Origin: Balanoglossus misakiensis | Taxonomy: Eukaryota > Hemichordata | Direction of reading: 5' to 3' | Assembly: GCA_040954595.2 (NCBI GenBank) | Contig: CM082585.2 | Span: forward strand, 5,394,001-5,458,000 | Length of the DNA: 64,000 nt | In this document: piece after piece, positions 22,601 to 37,500 of the stretch | How the letters are laid out: every line of letters begins with the position of its first letter | Position numbering within the stretch: position 1 is the first letter of the stretch | Translations under genes and position numbers: made by a program | Notes under the pieces: model-generated | Seen by the model: only the letters and a program-made list of their open reading frames with translations | Database searches by the model: none | What the model was told of the DNA's origin: nothing

Positions 22601-25600
22601 CCTGGATGGCAGATTATGCTCCGTAATTGGCTGGCATTGCATAACACCACTCATCACCAATCCAATAATTTCAAGGTTTTCTGTGGTGTCATGTGGTTTG
22701 ATGACAGGGGATGTACGACTTGGTAACATCGAAAGTTTTGACTGTTCTTTTTAATTGTGGATTTTTGAGTTTCTCCTTTGTAAGCATAAGAAAAACCTGT
22801 AATAAAATATAGGGGTCACCTTGCTTAATGTTATTGAAATACAAGGCCGTAAATTTAGTCAATAGTGAAGAAAACTGCTGAATCAGCATTTTTTCACCAA
22901 TGTCGGTATGTCGGTGGGCAAAAATATTTGATTGTAGTTTATCTCACAATAGAGTGAGGAGACCATGTGATTTTCAAGACGAAAAAAAGAAAATTTACTG
23001 GAACATTGCATATTGAGGAAAAAAGTTAAAAAAAAAGCGACTTGTCAGGAAAGTTCCTGGAAATATTGCGTTTGAGACTGTCAGCTATTTGTCACAAAGA
23101 TTGGTAGCAGAGTCATGATTTAGTGTCAGTACCATGTTGGTTTGATTTTTGACCTGACCTAAGACGGCTATAAAACTTTCAGACGAACGACAAAATTGCA
23201 TAGAGAAGCGTAACGGCAGCCGAAGTCCGTGCATTCCTGTCTGTGCGATGCCCCCTCGTAAATGACAACTGACAGCAGAACTTATAAAAATAGGGAAATA
23301 TTTTTACGGCTGTGTCATGTTATTTAATTATCTGCGAAACCTTGGGCTTTATGCAGTGTTGCAGCATTCCTCAGCAATTGTTAAATTTACACCGAAGTGG
23401 TTAAAAGAAGATCGCAGCTCGTCCGGTGTTCGCGCCGAGACTTCGGAAGTAGAGTTATGCCGTGTGAACAGTTTCAGGAGTGTTCCCATTGTCTTGAGCA
23501 CGAGATTTGGTCAAAGTTTCTGATATTTGGTTCTTATTGCCGTTTGACAAGGTTTCTTTGTGCCGTTTCGAGAAGTGAAACATGGCCAATACTGTTAGTG
23601 TTAACATTTGAATTTTAGTCCAGTACAACTGAATTATCACAATAACACTGCTGGATATATGCATATAGGCTGCATAGTGCATTGACAAGCTGAACACACC
23701 AAGCATATCAACATGCAGAACAAGATACATGTACTGTAGTGGATATCTTCTCCCACCTCCCATCCATCAAAATCCATCAACTGATTGCCATGGCCCATGG
23801 GTGGTTTAAAATATAATCCAGTGTGAGGATAATTAGCTCGATTCATCATAATAATTGTTTTCCGATGATATCGTGATAAATAGACTAATCTGGCACAAGT
23901 TGCTGTAATCAGGAAGCTTACACTGTTACAGTATGCCGCTAATGACAGCCCTTGGTTAGGAGTACATGTACAGAAACCCAAATGTGGTCAGTGTGCTGGG
24001 GTATTTTTTGTTTCTGTGCATTTATTTCCAGTGTCTGACTAAAGGATTCACTGATGAAAGCAACATTCTTAGTCATACAGCTGTTTATATTCACAGCAGC
24101 ATGTACTTAATAATAAAGTATAATACTAGTGCTAGCTTTGCACCACCATCTCTTGCATTAAAGATTTAGTGATCTCTCAGGCAAATAAAGCATTGTGTTC
24201 ATTGTCCCCATATAGTAATCACAGTTGTATCTTCACTGAGTATTATGATTTTATGAGGTGTGACAGTGTGTGCAGATGTCGGATTGAGGACAAGGTCACC
24301 TTGGGTAAACCTTTCCTTTGGTTGAATGGCTGTTTTGCTTCTCACGGCCGCCTGTGCGGAGGCGTACTGTGTTTTTGTCTCTGTTATGTTGCGATACTAA
24401 GCGTGTTTATCGTGCCAGTATGGTTAGAAGCAGCAGCGATATTCCATGTGTAGACTAGTCCGTATTTGTGGAGACGCCACTCGGAACGTGAATTCAAGTG
24501 AAGGTGAATGCGCTTTGGTGGAGAAGTCTCGCCAGAAAGCTGACTGCTGATTTTAGTATTTTGCAGTTGCAGTGCGGGCAATGAAAACAGAGTCCATGGT
24601 CTGATACTGAGCTTTTTCCCCCAAGACCCAAGACCTCTCTTTCCTTACCCCTCTTTCCCTTTCCCGTTCTCTCCCCCTCTCTTCCCCCCCTCTTCTCTCT
24701 CAGTCTCCCCCTCTCTTCCCCCCTCTTCTCTCTCAGTCTCACTCTCTCTTCCCCCCCCCAAAACCTCTCTCTTGACATGACAAAAAAGGCAAGGTCATGT
24801 GCACTTCTACGGGACACATCTCGTGTGTACAGTATTTGAAAGGACAAAAGCTGCCATATGCAGCATTGTATTGAGTTGTTTCACACGTTAGCTCATCATA
24901 CTCTGCCCCCATTTTATTCTAATATTGGTAAAAGATGTTGCATCAGTTGTCATTGTGGCTGCGTGCACGCCCTGCCTGCAACCGTAACCTGTAAATATTT
25001 CGATGACAAAATTTATTGCTCACAAATGGAATTTATGCAACGTTTACTATGTGCAAACACACGATTTGTGCAGATATGGAGGGAAAAGCTACAAGAAAAG
25101 CTACGGTAATTTTCTATCTCATATTTAAAATAGCAGAAGTGATGTCAGCTTTGTCTCTTTATTAATTATGTGTATTGTGGAAATGACTGTTATACCTTGG
25201 CACAGTTCCCTTTTTGTGTCTGAGTGTGTGGTGATAATTTTTGCTATTATATGAGGTCAATTGTATGGTGCTATTGGGTTGTGGGAATTGTCCAGTTTCA
25301 ATCATGTGAGTGAGTGTGTGAGTGAGCTAGCAAGCAAGCAGACTAAGTGAGTGAGTGAGTGAGAGTGGATAGGCGTGTTTGAGCAAGCATACTTGAAAGT
25401 GAGTGAGTGAGTTAGTTAGTTTACAGTGAGTGAGTTTAAGCACACTATGGATTAGGGATGAGATGCCTATAATCAAAAGGGATTTTCCGTCTAATTTATG
25501 TTCTAAAATATGTTGCTTTCCATTGACACTTTCGCCCCCCACCCCTCTGTTTCCCTGTGGAGAGATCCACCAATCCCATACTGGAATGATGAACTAGGAT

Positions 25601-28600
25601 CAAACCACGGTGATGGAAGGGTTGATGGTGTTGTGCAGGGCACCAGTAAGAAATATATGATGTGCACCCAAGGAAGACGACAGGGGATTGAAAAAGTACA
25701 TGTAACGTCAACTTTAATAATTGATCACTGAGGCATGTACAGTACAGTTTTCATCTCAGCGATAAATAAAATTGTAGACGTCAACGCGATAATCACTGAG
25801 GCAATATAGTACAACTTTCATCTTAGCAATAAATAAGATTGTACAAGAAACAAACAAATCATGATCTATATGATAGTGCTGGTGGCATTTTTGCCCAAGA
25901 AAATGAAAAATAAAATTAGCAATGTTCCTTTAAATTAATTAATTTCTATGCATAAGGAATCCCTATAATATAATCAGTCGGATGTTTCTCTCATGAGGGT
26001 CGTGTTCCTTGTTTGGACGTCCTATCCGCCGGGCAGGCGGCTGTCAATTAAAAGAAACGATGACATTCCCATCATAATACCACGGTGATGCCAAGACCAC
26101 ACATGCTGGTGATTCTTCATCCTCTGAGAGACACTTGCGAAAGAAAGATGGGTTTCGGGAAATGTTACTTGACGACAGTTGCCGCGAGATAAGAATATTT
26201 TATGAATTTTGATTTGTGCAAAGCGGATCCATCTGGTTTGGTTGATATTGTTTGTTTGCTGTATGTCCGTTTTTTTTTTTTTTTTTTTGACGAGTCGAGC
26301 CGCAGATGTTTTCAAGTAGGTCAAGAAGGGTGTATTAAAGTTAACAAATATTTGATATTTGATCGCCACTTGTTGTTTTCCTCTGTTTATATACGCTTCG
26401 GTCTGTAGTAGGTTTTTGCTTGATTTTTGAAGTATTTTTTATGAGAGAAAGAGAGAGTGTGGCATTTATTGCACTGGTGCACTGGAAAATCTGGACTATT
26501 ATAGCACTTGTCGTAAATAATGCCGACCTCATGAATATTGTAATCGGGGATCTCCTGCAGTTTCTGCTCCAGATCATCTGATGTTGGGCGCCCAGGGTCA
26601 GAAATGACGTGGAAAGTTTTTAGTCTGCCTAGATAAATATGGGCATGGAGAATTTTGCCCTGAAAATTCTGACGTTGGTGTGTTTTTGGTAGGAGTGGGG
26701 GCTTTCAATGAAGACAAAAAAACCAAGCCTTGGCAGTTTCTGTGGCTCTGTTGCAAAGCACAATACACTTGAGATTTGTGTACCTATGTATGTCATGGGA
26801 CCATTGCCAGCAAAATACAACAAAAGGCAGCAAGGTGTACAAGTCCAAATTTTCAATTGACTGCAGGCACATTTCTATATTTAGTGACAAGGTGACAAAA
26901 ACGGACTAAGTTCTTTTGACGGCTTCTTAGCCATCTTATTTGTTTTCTCTCTCTAAAGAGAATCTATTTATGCAGTTCATACGCAAGCACGACTTCTTAA
27001 AGCAAACAAACGTGAGATTGGCAATACAGAAGATAGTGTTTCTGTCGCTGAAATAATAGTTCCTGCATACTAGTTCTCACTGTCAGTGACCAAAAAAGAA
27101 TTAATGCCCCCATCGACCGGTCTGTGGCTGTGGGTATGGGTCCCATATACAACACAGTTGCTAGTAGTTAAACAGTATAGGCAAAAATTCATGGTTTACT
27201 TATGCTGTCGTCTCACAGAAAACCGTACCATGTAAGTAAAAGACGTCTCCGTTCCCTACATCTGATTTTAATCAGATTGGCCAAAAGTGTATACTGCTAC
27301 AGTGTACATCATTTCAAACATACGGACGTAATGTACTGAAACAGTGCGTTGTTACTTTTTATCGCAGTCCCCATTCACTTTCATATATATAACGTGTATT
27401 GGTAAGCAAAATCTCCCTGAATAGTGATGTGCTAATAGTAATAAACAGAAATGTCGCACATGTGCAGTTCAGGCGACACTCCCCCTTTAAATCACCGATG
27501 AAATGGCCTGCCAGAGATTCACCCTGTGGTCAGGACTCGCATCTATCATGGCAACAGACAGGCATCCTGACGCGTGCTGCAAAGAAAACTCCCGGTTTCT
27601 GAAATATTGCAAAATACCACTTGTGGAAAAAATCCTGGTGTCTGACGTCTGTGTGACCCTTTTTGTCCCCTTAACGTGATTTGAACGTCTTGTTAAAAAG
27701 TGCAATTTTACACGGCTGGCTGACTATAATTCTTCACGGTGCCATCCACAGAAATTTACAGCGTTATTAGCCGTTATAAATTCATTCTATTTGGCATGAT
27801 TTCTAATCACACCTTAACCCTTATTAGGCATTTGCAGTTGTTTGTTCATCGATAAAATAAATTGCAAAATAATTCTGTCAAAAATGCATTGAAAAGAAAA
27901 CATTATCAGAAAGTACATTGGAAGGTCAGATCAACAACAGAGTTATTTCAATTATGTGTCTTGTATTAAAGTAGCATGTCCTTTGTTGTATTAAAGTTGC
28001 ATTGCCTATGGTAAAATATGTTAAGCACCCTGTGTCCTCATGAAAGGCATTGGTCTTGGAAAGTACATACTATGTGCAGAATACATGGAGAAAAAATACA
28101 AACCCCTGAATTTTACAATAATTTGAATTATCGGTAATGTACATGTAGCTAACAAAAAATTCTGTGGACACTAAAAAAACATGGTATGGCATCCTACTCG
28201 CTGGCAGCAGCCTTGTACTTTCTACATGTACTTGTGAATTATTTTTTTGTTAAAATCTAAGTTCGCATTCATTGTCACATCAGAGACAGTTAGCCTCTTA
28301 TATGGAAAGATGCATTTAATTTCAAACCCTTGTGTTGAAAAAAATCAGAAAACATGCAGTGAATAGGGCTTTACTATAGAACATATTTGGTTTCCAGGCT
28401 TGTGCCACAATACCCTATTTAAGTGTTATCATATTTCTTATCAAAAGCTTATTTCCTGCCTATTAAATATTTAATCTCACTCTTCGTTTATTATAAACAA
28501 CCAACGTTGGCTATCTTCAAGATGTCAACACTGTGTATTCACAATAACTTTAAACCATCTATTTTCAACTTTTTTCTGGAAATTATAACTTCCGTGATCT

Positions 28601-31600
28601 GTTTTTTGGGGGGAATTATGCTTGGTCGTAAAGGCAATGCACTGAATAAGCTTTTGTGTCGACCCTAGGTACTCAAGTTTTCGAGTATCTAAGTGTCAAT
28701 GTGCGATATAGGAAATGTGTAGTACAGCGTGGCAGAATCTCGCGGTAATTTCCCAGGGGCGACCGACCAAACGATTGATGTGGCAATTAGAATTTTTTGA
28801 ATGGAACTCAATTTCAGTTGAAATCATTTTATTATCATTGATGACATAAGTGATGGATCGCCTCAGGGAAATGGAAATAAAATTTTCAAAATGTATCGTT
28901 TGAAGTATTGTTTAAAATTGTCATGCTGTGGAAGAGAGCAACTGTAATTGTTGGTCCATTTTTCAGTATTTTTAAAACCGTTTTTTTATAACTGGCGTAT
29001 CATGTCGCACTACCTAGTAGATCAGTCAATTTTGTCAATATAGCCTGTCATATTTTAACGCCACTTTTTACCTACAAGTCACGACTTGCATCGTCATGCA
29101 GTGAAATTGATGCCAGGGAACTTAAAATCAACAGAAGGTTTATGCTGATCAGTGCAATTTACATTGGACAACGTAGACGCATCATTTCCTAAGTATCCAC
29201 ACACGTACTGTCCATTAAAAAAGTCAAATGCTGAAGGATGCTAACTTTCTATGAAAAATCGACCACGGTCCAATTTGTTAAATGACCTTTGAACCCTAGA
29301 CTATAATCTGCAAGAGTATGGTTGTGATCATGTGCAACGTAGAACTTGATCTGCAGTTTCCAACTCCCGGCAGTTGATGGAAGTGTTGTTTCTTTCATGA
29401 ACTGACAACAGCTTGGATTGGTATTATGTTATTATTTGTTTTGCAGTGTGGAATACTGGACTTGCATAAATAGTCAGTGTAATTGTTCAGAAAATCTTTT
29501 CAACTGGTTGAGGAATTTACATTTTGATGAGGATAAACCTCACATATCTGTCATATGCATGAAAGAAAATTTCAATCCATTTGAACAATCTGCAGGATTA
29601 TTTTTTATGATCAAATTGAAATGGTAAACTGATAACATTTGGTGAGCAACATTCAACAGAAGTGTAATTTTATAAAGCTTGCTTCTGAAAAGAGAAAATT
29701 TCCTTCAAATAGTCGGAAAAACGCCACATTGGTAGCTAATATATATAACTGTGTACAGTACCTACTGCACGTGGGTGTATACTGTAGGCTGATTTTTTCA
29801 TGTATCTTCCGTTAACCTAAAACGTTCAATCGCTGCATCTTTCCATCAGTGGTTGCCATAGCAACTGCCTCTATTTCTGTCTCCTTGCACAAAGAGAAAG
29901 TGATTAAACCCACGGGGGGTTGCCTGGTATTTTTAGAACCTTATTTTCTAAATTTATCCTCTTTTTTGGAGGTAATTAATTTCGAAATCAACAGGGGGGC
30001 TTCTGAGCGGATCGAAAACATGCCCCAAGGAAAGGTCAGAGTTAACGAAGGTTCTGTTGGAATTAGTTGCTTTTAGGACATTCAAAGGCCACTCAGATAA
30101 ATTTTGTCGCGAGGAGTATAACTCAGGATTGCTTTTTTGCTGCTTGCATGTTTCTCTGTGGCTGGGATTTCAAGTAAGAGTCAGAGATTAAAACGGACAT
30201 TAAGAACAAAAAAATGAAGTTTACTGAATCTTGTTCAGTCCTAGGTACTGAACTTAGTGTTTGAAAACATTTCTTGTTTCTAGAATTTGGAGACAAGCTT
30301 TTTAATCACTCGAAATGTATTTTGAATTTAATTTGCATTTTTATGCATTCTTTCTATTCTAAAGAAACAGCAGTTGCAACATTTGATAATTTTTGTTATT
30401 TTATTCGCATAATATTTCAGCTTCAATTGCTCGCTTAATAGGCCATTAAAATCATGTTAAATTGCCCATTGTGGGGCTTGTCAACGCAATCTGTGGGGCG
30501 AGGATTGTTGCATCAACACAACCTGTACATGGACATTACAATTTACACAAGGATATACTGTAAAACTTCTTTTTTTTCGCGAGTTGAAATTTTCGCATTC
30601 TCTTATTTCATTCACTGCATCGTTATCTTCAAAAAAAATTTACGCGACTTTTTATTTTCACGCTATTTTGGCTCTCGCGTATTTCGCGAACATTTATTGC
30701 TCGCGAAAATAAAGTGTTTTACAGTATATTGCAGACATATTCTGATGTTGTGCCTGACAGGGTGTGGGTGGAGTCGTAACGAATGTTCTTTCAGGGTGTT
30801 TCAGTGAACGAAATAACCTAAATAACCCATTAAAAGAAATCAAAATAGCCCAAATAATGTCAGAAGTGGGCGACTTTGTCCCTTTAAATAATCGAGAATG
30901 CGCTCTTGCTGGAGAGAAAAACTTGAAGTGTCAGAGAGGAAGATCTGAATGACTGATGAGGAAATGCAATAGGTGACTGTTAGTCACGTTTTTGTATTCA
31001 CCAGACACTGGGCCCAATTTAGCAGGCGGCAGCATTCACTGGGAAAATCTCCCGGAGGACCTTTCCGGGAGCTATTCCTGTCTCAAAGTAGCTGTGACCA
31101 GACTCCGGAGTCGGGGAACTTTGGCCAGGAATTCCCCAAAGGTGCACGCGCAGTGGGAAACCCATTTGGTTGGATGGTTTTCAGACATGTGGCGCGAGTT
31201 TCTGTTTTTTCATGTAATATTTATAGCTTTCTGTCTCCAGTAGATCACCTAAAAGTTTATACTGGCCTTGGGAGACGGGGGAAAGATCGATGTTTCAGCG
31301 ACGGTGGCCAATTATGTATGGGAAGCCTTGTAAGACTCTTTGGTGCAGAGTCGGTTTTCTGTTGAAATGCCAAGCATGGATGCTACTTTCATAGATATGC
31401 GAGACAGATTTTTGTTATGATATCCACAGTATAGCATAACTTAAATGGCAGAGTTTAATCAAATTGTACAATTGGATGCTAAATTTTCAGAAAATGTCAA
31501 TGCTGCATTGTATGTGTGTACCTTGTCTGCCAGTCATGGTAGGTGAAATATATAAGAAGAAGCCTAGTTAGGATCGACTATGCCCTTTCACCACCATGGT

Positions 31601-34544
31601 TCAGTCCGAACCCATTGTTTTCTATGGTAAAGTTGGACCTCTATAGAGGGAACTGGGGGTGAAAGGGTTAAAACTAGAACCCAACATCCACTCACTGAGC
31701 AATTCAACATGCACACAAACACATGCACAGCTCAAGACATAGACAAATTGGTAAAAGGAAGATCACAGGCTCTTGTGTGTCAAAAAGTGTGAGTAAGCCC
31801 TGCTCCAATCTTGGCATCTGTCATAATGTACCAGCAATCTGTCAATTATATTTCTCTGTGCACATTGGGAGAGTGAAGATGTTGTTATTGCTAACACTAG
31901 CCCATGTTTAAAGTGGGAGGAATGTCAGAATTCAAAAAGTGTGAGTAAACCCTGCTCCAATTCTGGCATCGGCCATGATGTACTAGCAATCTGTCATTCA
32001 TATTTCTCTGTGCACATTGGGAGAGTGAAGATGTTGTTACTGCCAACACTAGTCCATGTTTAAAGTGGGAGGAATGCCAGAATCCAAAAAGTGTGAGTAA
32101 ACCCTGCTCCAATTTTGACATCGGCCATGATGTACTAGCAATCTGTCAATCAAATTTCTCTGTGCACATTGGGAAAGTGAAGATGTTACTGCCAACACTA
32201 GTCCATGTTTAAACTGGGAGGAACGCAAGAAGCTGTCTTTGTGACAGATGATAAACCGCTTGCATGTGTTGTGTCAAAACAACCACACCCCTGAACGTGT
32301 TTTCTCCATGATTGTAATAATACTCAGGATTATTTTGGTTCGACTGTCGTCAGTTTCTCGTACCGTGTTTGGTTTCTCTAAACTGTAGTGCCACAACCAG
32401 TATATAGATACATGCTACAAGCAATTGAGTTCTGTATGGAGAGTATTTTCCAATAGTTGTTCATGCCACTGTCAACATAGAGGCTAACACAGCTAAGCAG
32501 CTATCAACAGTCAATATACTCATCTCATTTAAAATTGAACAGGTTTTTCCTGCTGTCAGTGTCAATAGCTGCAAGAGGAAGTTTATTAGAAATGAGTCAC
32601 TTTCGATTTGAACTTGTTTGCCTTATTTCAAGTGAAATCTTGAAGCTTGATATTTTGATGCAGGTCAATGAATTCTGAGACTTTGGTTTAGAAGTATAAG
32701 GTAGAGTTTCAGACATCCACACCAAAGATTTTGGCATACCCTTCACCATAACACCATAACAACTTTCATATTGGTTGGGTTAACAAGCTTGGTACTGTGT
32801 ATTTCATCAGTATCATGCTTCTAGAATTTGAACAAGAAACTGCAGCAGATACACAATCAAAGGAAAAATACTGAAAACAACGTAAAAAGTTACAGCTATT
32901 AACCCACAAAGATAGCTGTACCCAAATCAACCTCACAGTTAACCCACTTTATGCCAGTTATCATCAGCTGACCCAGTTTGCGATGAAGTACTTACTGTGC
33001 ATGCCCTGAGTTTGCTAAAGTCAATGATATGCAGACATTGATTTTCTTTTAATAAATTGGCCGAGTGCTACAAACCCGGTCGCATAAACCCCTCTGAATG
33101 AAACTCTGATTAGATGTGTGCTGAAGGCAAACTAGCGGAATTGTGCAATCTTGGTCTAAATCGCGCCTCATTGACTGAGTTAATAATAAAGAGAGAATTA
33201 CTGTGGATTTGTCCACAATCTGTATGAATTGAAAGGTCCAATAGACATTTAACTCTCGGTCTTTCCGCGTTTGTTCTCTGTCGTTTTCCTTTTGAAATCA
33301 AAATTAGGTCAGTTTTTCCAGTTGATGTCGCGCAAGTTGTTTGTCGTTGTTTACCAAAATTTTGTATTTGTGCATAAGTTGTTTGTTGTTGTTTACCGAA
33401 ATTTTGTATTTTGTGCATCATAAAAAATTCCCGTTAAAAGTTGGTTCCCTGAGTTACGACACAAAATTTAAATTAGCACGAGTTTTCTCGTCACATATTC
33501 AATCAGTTTGATCCCATAAGAGTCGGAACCTTGTACGTAATTTGTGTACGAACTCGCCTCATGAATGATTGTCCAGCTGATTTTGAGTTTTACCTTCAGA
33601 AACATATTTCCTATAAAAATGGGAGTACAGTGTCATTGGTGCTATTTTTTCATTGCTAAGTGATGCACACTGCTTTTTTTGAAAAGCCAGACAATACTAC
33701 CGGTAATGTAGGTACTGTAAAACGGGTTATTTTCGCGACTGGAATTTTCGCTATATCTAAAGAGGTAACTGTTACGCAAGGATTAATTTTCGCATTCTCG
33801 TATTTCAATAACTGCATCGTTTTCTCCTAAAAAACATTTTACGGCACTTTTTATTTTCACATTTTTGGGGGGCTCTAGCGTATTTCGTGAAAATTTATTG
33901 TTAGCGAAAATAACCCGTTTTACAGTATTTTACATCACTGAGCTGTCAAGTTATTTTCTGAGCAGCGATCCTTCTGAAATTGCATTTCTTGAATATACTG
34001 GCATTTTTCATCTCGCTCCGTTTTGTTAAAACTGATGGTTTGGTGTGTGTTTCTGAAAGGAAAACTGCAGACGTGATTTTTATGTAGTTTCATTTGAATC
34101 ATTCTGCATCGATACTGAAATATAGTCAAGCAAAGGCTATGAATAGCCTGCCGTAGTAGGTATTCAGATATGTTCAGAGCTGTGGGCGATTTCTGACAAA
34201 CAAGCAAAAAATCTGACTGGCTGTACTCATTCATTTCACAGGCCAAGATTCTCAATGCATATAGTCCATACTCTGCAGAAACGGTGCATGTTGCAAATTA
34301 CCGCATAAAATTAGAAATTGTTTGCTCTGCACTGAAAGCGTTAGTTGAGACAGGGCTGTCATCCCTTCCAACCCGTTGTGATTCTTACTGTGACATCGCA
34401 ATTGGAGTCAACCACCTATCGTGTCTATAGACTTATTAACAGTTTCTCATGATTTGCTGTAGTTTCTTATATGTATGGTATTTAAACAGTGTAGTAATTT
34501 ATCAGTTGTTGTGAATAAGTGCACATTTCACTACGCACGCACAT

Positions 34545-34575
<31 letters not shown>

Positions 34576-37500
34576 AACATACACATACACAGATGACCAT
34601 ATTATTTCAAATCAATCTTCAGAAAGTCGTAAACTTGAAATTGCAATAATATGTTGACTGAATAGGCAGTGATAATAAGCTAAATACTCTTGGTTTTTTA
34701 CCATGCATTGCTGAGTGAAAATTGACACTTCAAGGAAAAAGGAAAAAATAGTTGTAGCTGTATACAGCTTGACATGCAAATCCCTTTCCATAAATTTTCA
34801 CCCCTGTAAATAGTGGAAAAGCCAGTAGGGCTTGGGGATTCATAAAATTCTGGCGGCGATAATGAGAACAACATTTTGTCTTTTAAGACTTCCCCTGATG
34901 TCTTTTCGTGTTACATCTTTGGGGCTTGTGGATCAAAGATGGCCGCCCCTCACGTAGACGCCGAAGTATTTCCAAAAATAGTCGAATTCTAATCTTACAA
35001 TATCAAAATTGGGTTTCAGTGAGTGGTTCGGTTCCTGTGAAGCCATAAACATTTATTGCGGCAGAAACTGTTAAGGAAACAATTTTCTGTGACTTGGGGA
35101 AGCTTTTAAAAAGAAAAAAAGTCAGTTTTGATTTCGAGCCTTGTCGCTACGTAAATCGTTAAATCGGCAGATTAGAGATAACCATGTCAGATGACCTCTG
35201 ACCTTTCCCCTCAGCATTTCATCTCCAGCTGATAGCCATGGAAAGGTCAAAGTGGCATGGTGATGTTTTCCCGATGGGAAATGCCGTGGGAATTTTCTCT
35301 GCACATGTCGGATGCAATCCGGTTGTAGCCAAGTCGCTGTGGAAAGGATGGGTTGTTGGGGAAATATTTGGAAAGCTGTTATAATAAAACACCAGGTGTA
35401 TAAATTAACTATATCGTGTTTTCAGAAGACGTAGATTTACATTTTGCAATAATATTTGTTTTATGCAAAGGATTGGTATTGTTTATTCTTTTTTGTCTAG
35501 CAATGTAAATATTTCCTGATTTCCCCAAAAAACTTTTTCTTATAATTTGGAAAATAAATTCTTAAAATGTGCATACTTTAAAAAGCTGCTTTTGGCTCAG
35601 AAGTGAACAGACATAGATAAACCCAATTAATATACAACCGTTTTTTATTTTAATTGTGTGAGGCAAATTGTGGCCGCTAAGACAGACTACAGTAGAAATG
35701 GGGGGGGGGGGGGTAGTCCTTAATAATGTTGTGGGAAGATATTTGTGAAGATGTCACGATTGCCTGTCATGCTTCAAAAAGTAATCAGATTTTCAGTACG
35801 TGTGCAAAGGAAACCTTGCAGGATTTTAATATCAATAACAAAGAAACACATGGTAAAAAAAATCAATAGTCGTGTGTACCCAGCAGTTATGAATTTGCAA
35901 ACATCCTTCGTGGATCGATTTTCTGTTCGGGCAGTTGTGTGTACAAATGTACAAGATGTCAACACAACTGCTCACGTTTAAAATATCTGTATCCCTGAGA
36001 AAGAAATTTATGGCCAATTTTTTGAGGAATTTTTCAATTACGTTTCTGGTGCTCAGGTGAAAAGGGCCAAATTGTAGTAGCGGAAAATGGGTTTGTGTAG
36101 AATGCTGGATGTATGTAAAAAAAAATTCTGCATATGAGGTAACTTGGTTCTTGTCCGACTCTGGGATTCTGAAATGTCCATGATTGAGCTGTTGATACAC
36201 CTGTATGCGGCTGTCAGACTGATGTACGTGTTTGTTACGTGTATTGATATTGTTGACCTTGTACAGTTGTACAGGGAAATTCAGTTATTAAAGGGACATT
36301 GGCTTCATTTATTTTCAGTGGTTTTGTTTTGTTCAATTCCTTGTTTGTTCTCCAAACAGCATTCCCGGTACTCAGCTTGTAAACATAGCCAGTATATGTG
36401 TAACTGTCATTGTTATTGTTGACAAATGAATTTGAGTCCGGACTAGAATACAATACAAATTTTGCACAATAACAATACTGACTATACACTTATAGGTTGT
36501 GTTAATAAGTTGGATACTGGGCATTTCGTCGTATTTCAGAAATTTAAACAAGAAAATCCAGTAGATACACAGAACAAAAATCCTGAAAACATAACAAAAA
36601 GTTACAGCTAATGGAGCTTTAATGACAACAAATTCATTGTGCTTTGATGCGCCAAGTACAAGTTTCACCAATTCAGAGAAAACATTGTTACTAAAAAAAA
36701 GCCCGTCAAAGATTGAAAAATAAATGTCCCCAGACATATGAACTTTTCGGCGCAGAATAATATCACAGGATATTGTGCATTGCGCCTCAAGAGTAGATGA
36801 TTCATAAAATACAATCCCTGGAGATATATGCCACATTGCTTTTAGACTTGGAGAAGATTTAATAATACTATAAATAATTTGATAACCTGCAAAGGTCATT
36901 TTGGCAGTTAAATTGAAAATCTATTGGTTTAGGACAGAATCTCTGGCTGTATTTGGTTTATAGGAAAGGGTGTTTTTTTTATCCGTGGTGGAAAAAAATT
37001 TAATGGCGCATCTGATGCGTAACAGGTTTTGTAAGCAGCGCTCTGAGTGTCCCGTTATATCTAACACATGTCGCTTGAGAAGTTCTCAAGATGTGGTCGT
37101 CGTAGTCCTAAGGAGTTCAAAATGTGTTTGCACAATCTGACTCGTACCACACGTTTTTTTGCTTCCAGAATGTTTGAATACTTCAATATGGTTTTAGCTC
37201 GGTTGAATGTAGTGGCTCAGCCAAGCATTTGCTCTTGAAAACTGCATTGAAGTGGGGTTCTGAACGATTCAAACTGCTGTTAAAACGCCATCGTTTTCAT
37301 TGTCGCATTTGCACACAGACATGTATATTGCATCAACTTTAGGAATGTACACGACAAGTTTAGATATTCCAAGGAAAATTGGAGTGCTACGTAAAGATAC
37401 AGTATCACCAGATTTACCTTTTAAAATTCAACGATAGTTTTGAGATACTTCCGATGGGAATTTTAAATGACTATTTTTCTAGTTTTGGTTGTGGTAAGGA

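Noticed and set aside
30973-31365. 130-codon + frame in a GC-richer patch, with a GGAATTCCCC kappaB-like site at 31128-31137
   Set aside because: No domain, a second frame is open over the same span, and a single 10-bp kappaB match is expected by chance.
31781-32229. Regularly spaced repeats as a CRISPR-like array
   Set aside because: The whole 152-bp unit is repeated with no unique spacers, in animal DNA; it is a simple tandem repeat.
36372-36899. 175-codon minus-strand frame
   Set aside because: It overlaps the family E element and has hydrophobic AT-rich composition with no domain; probably chance.
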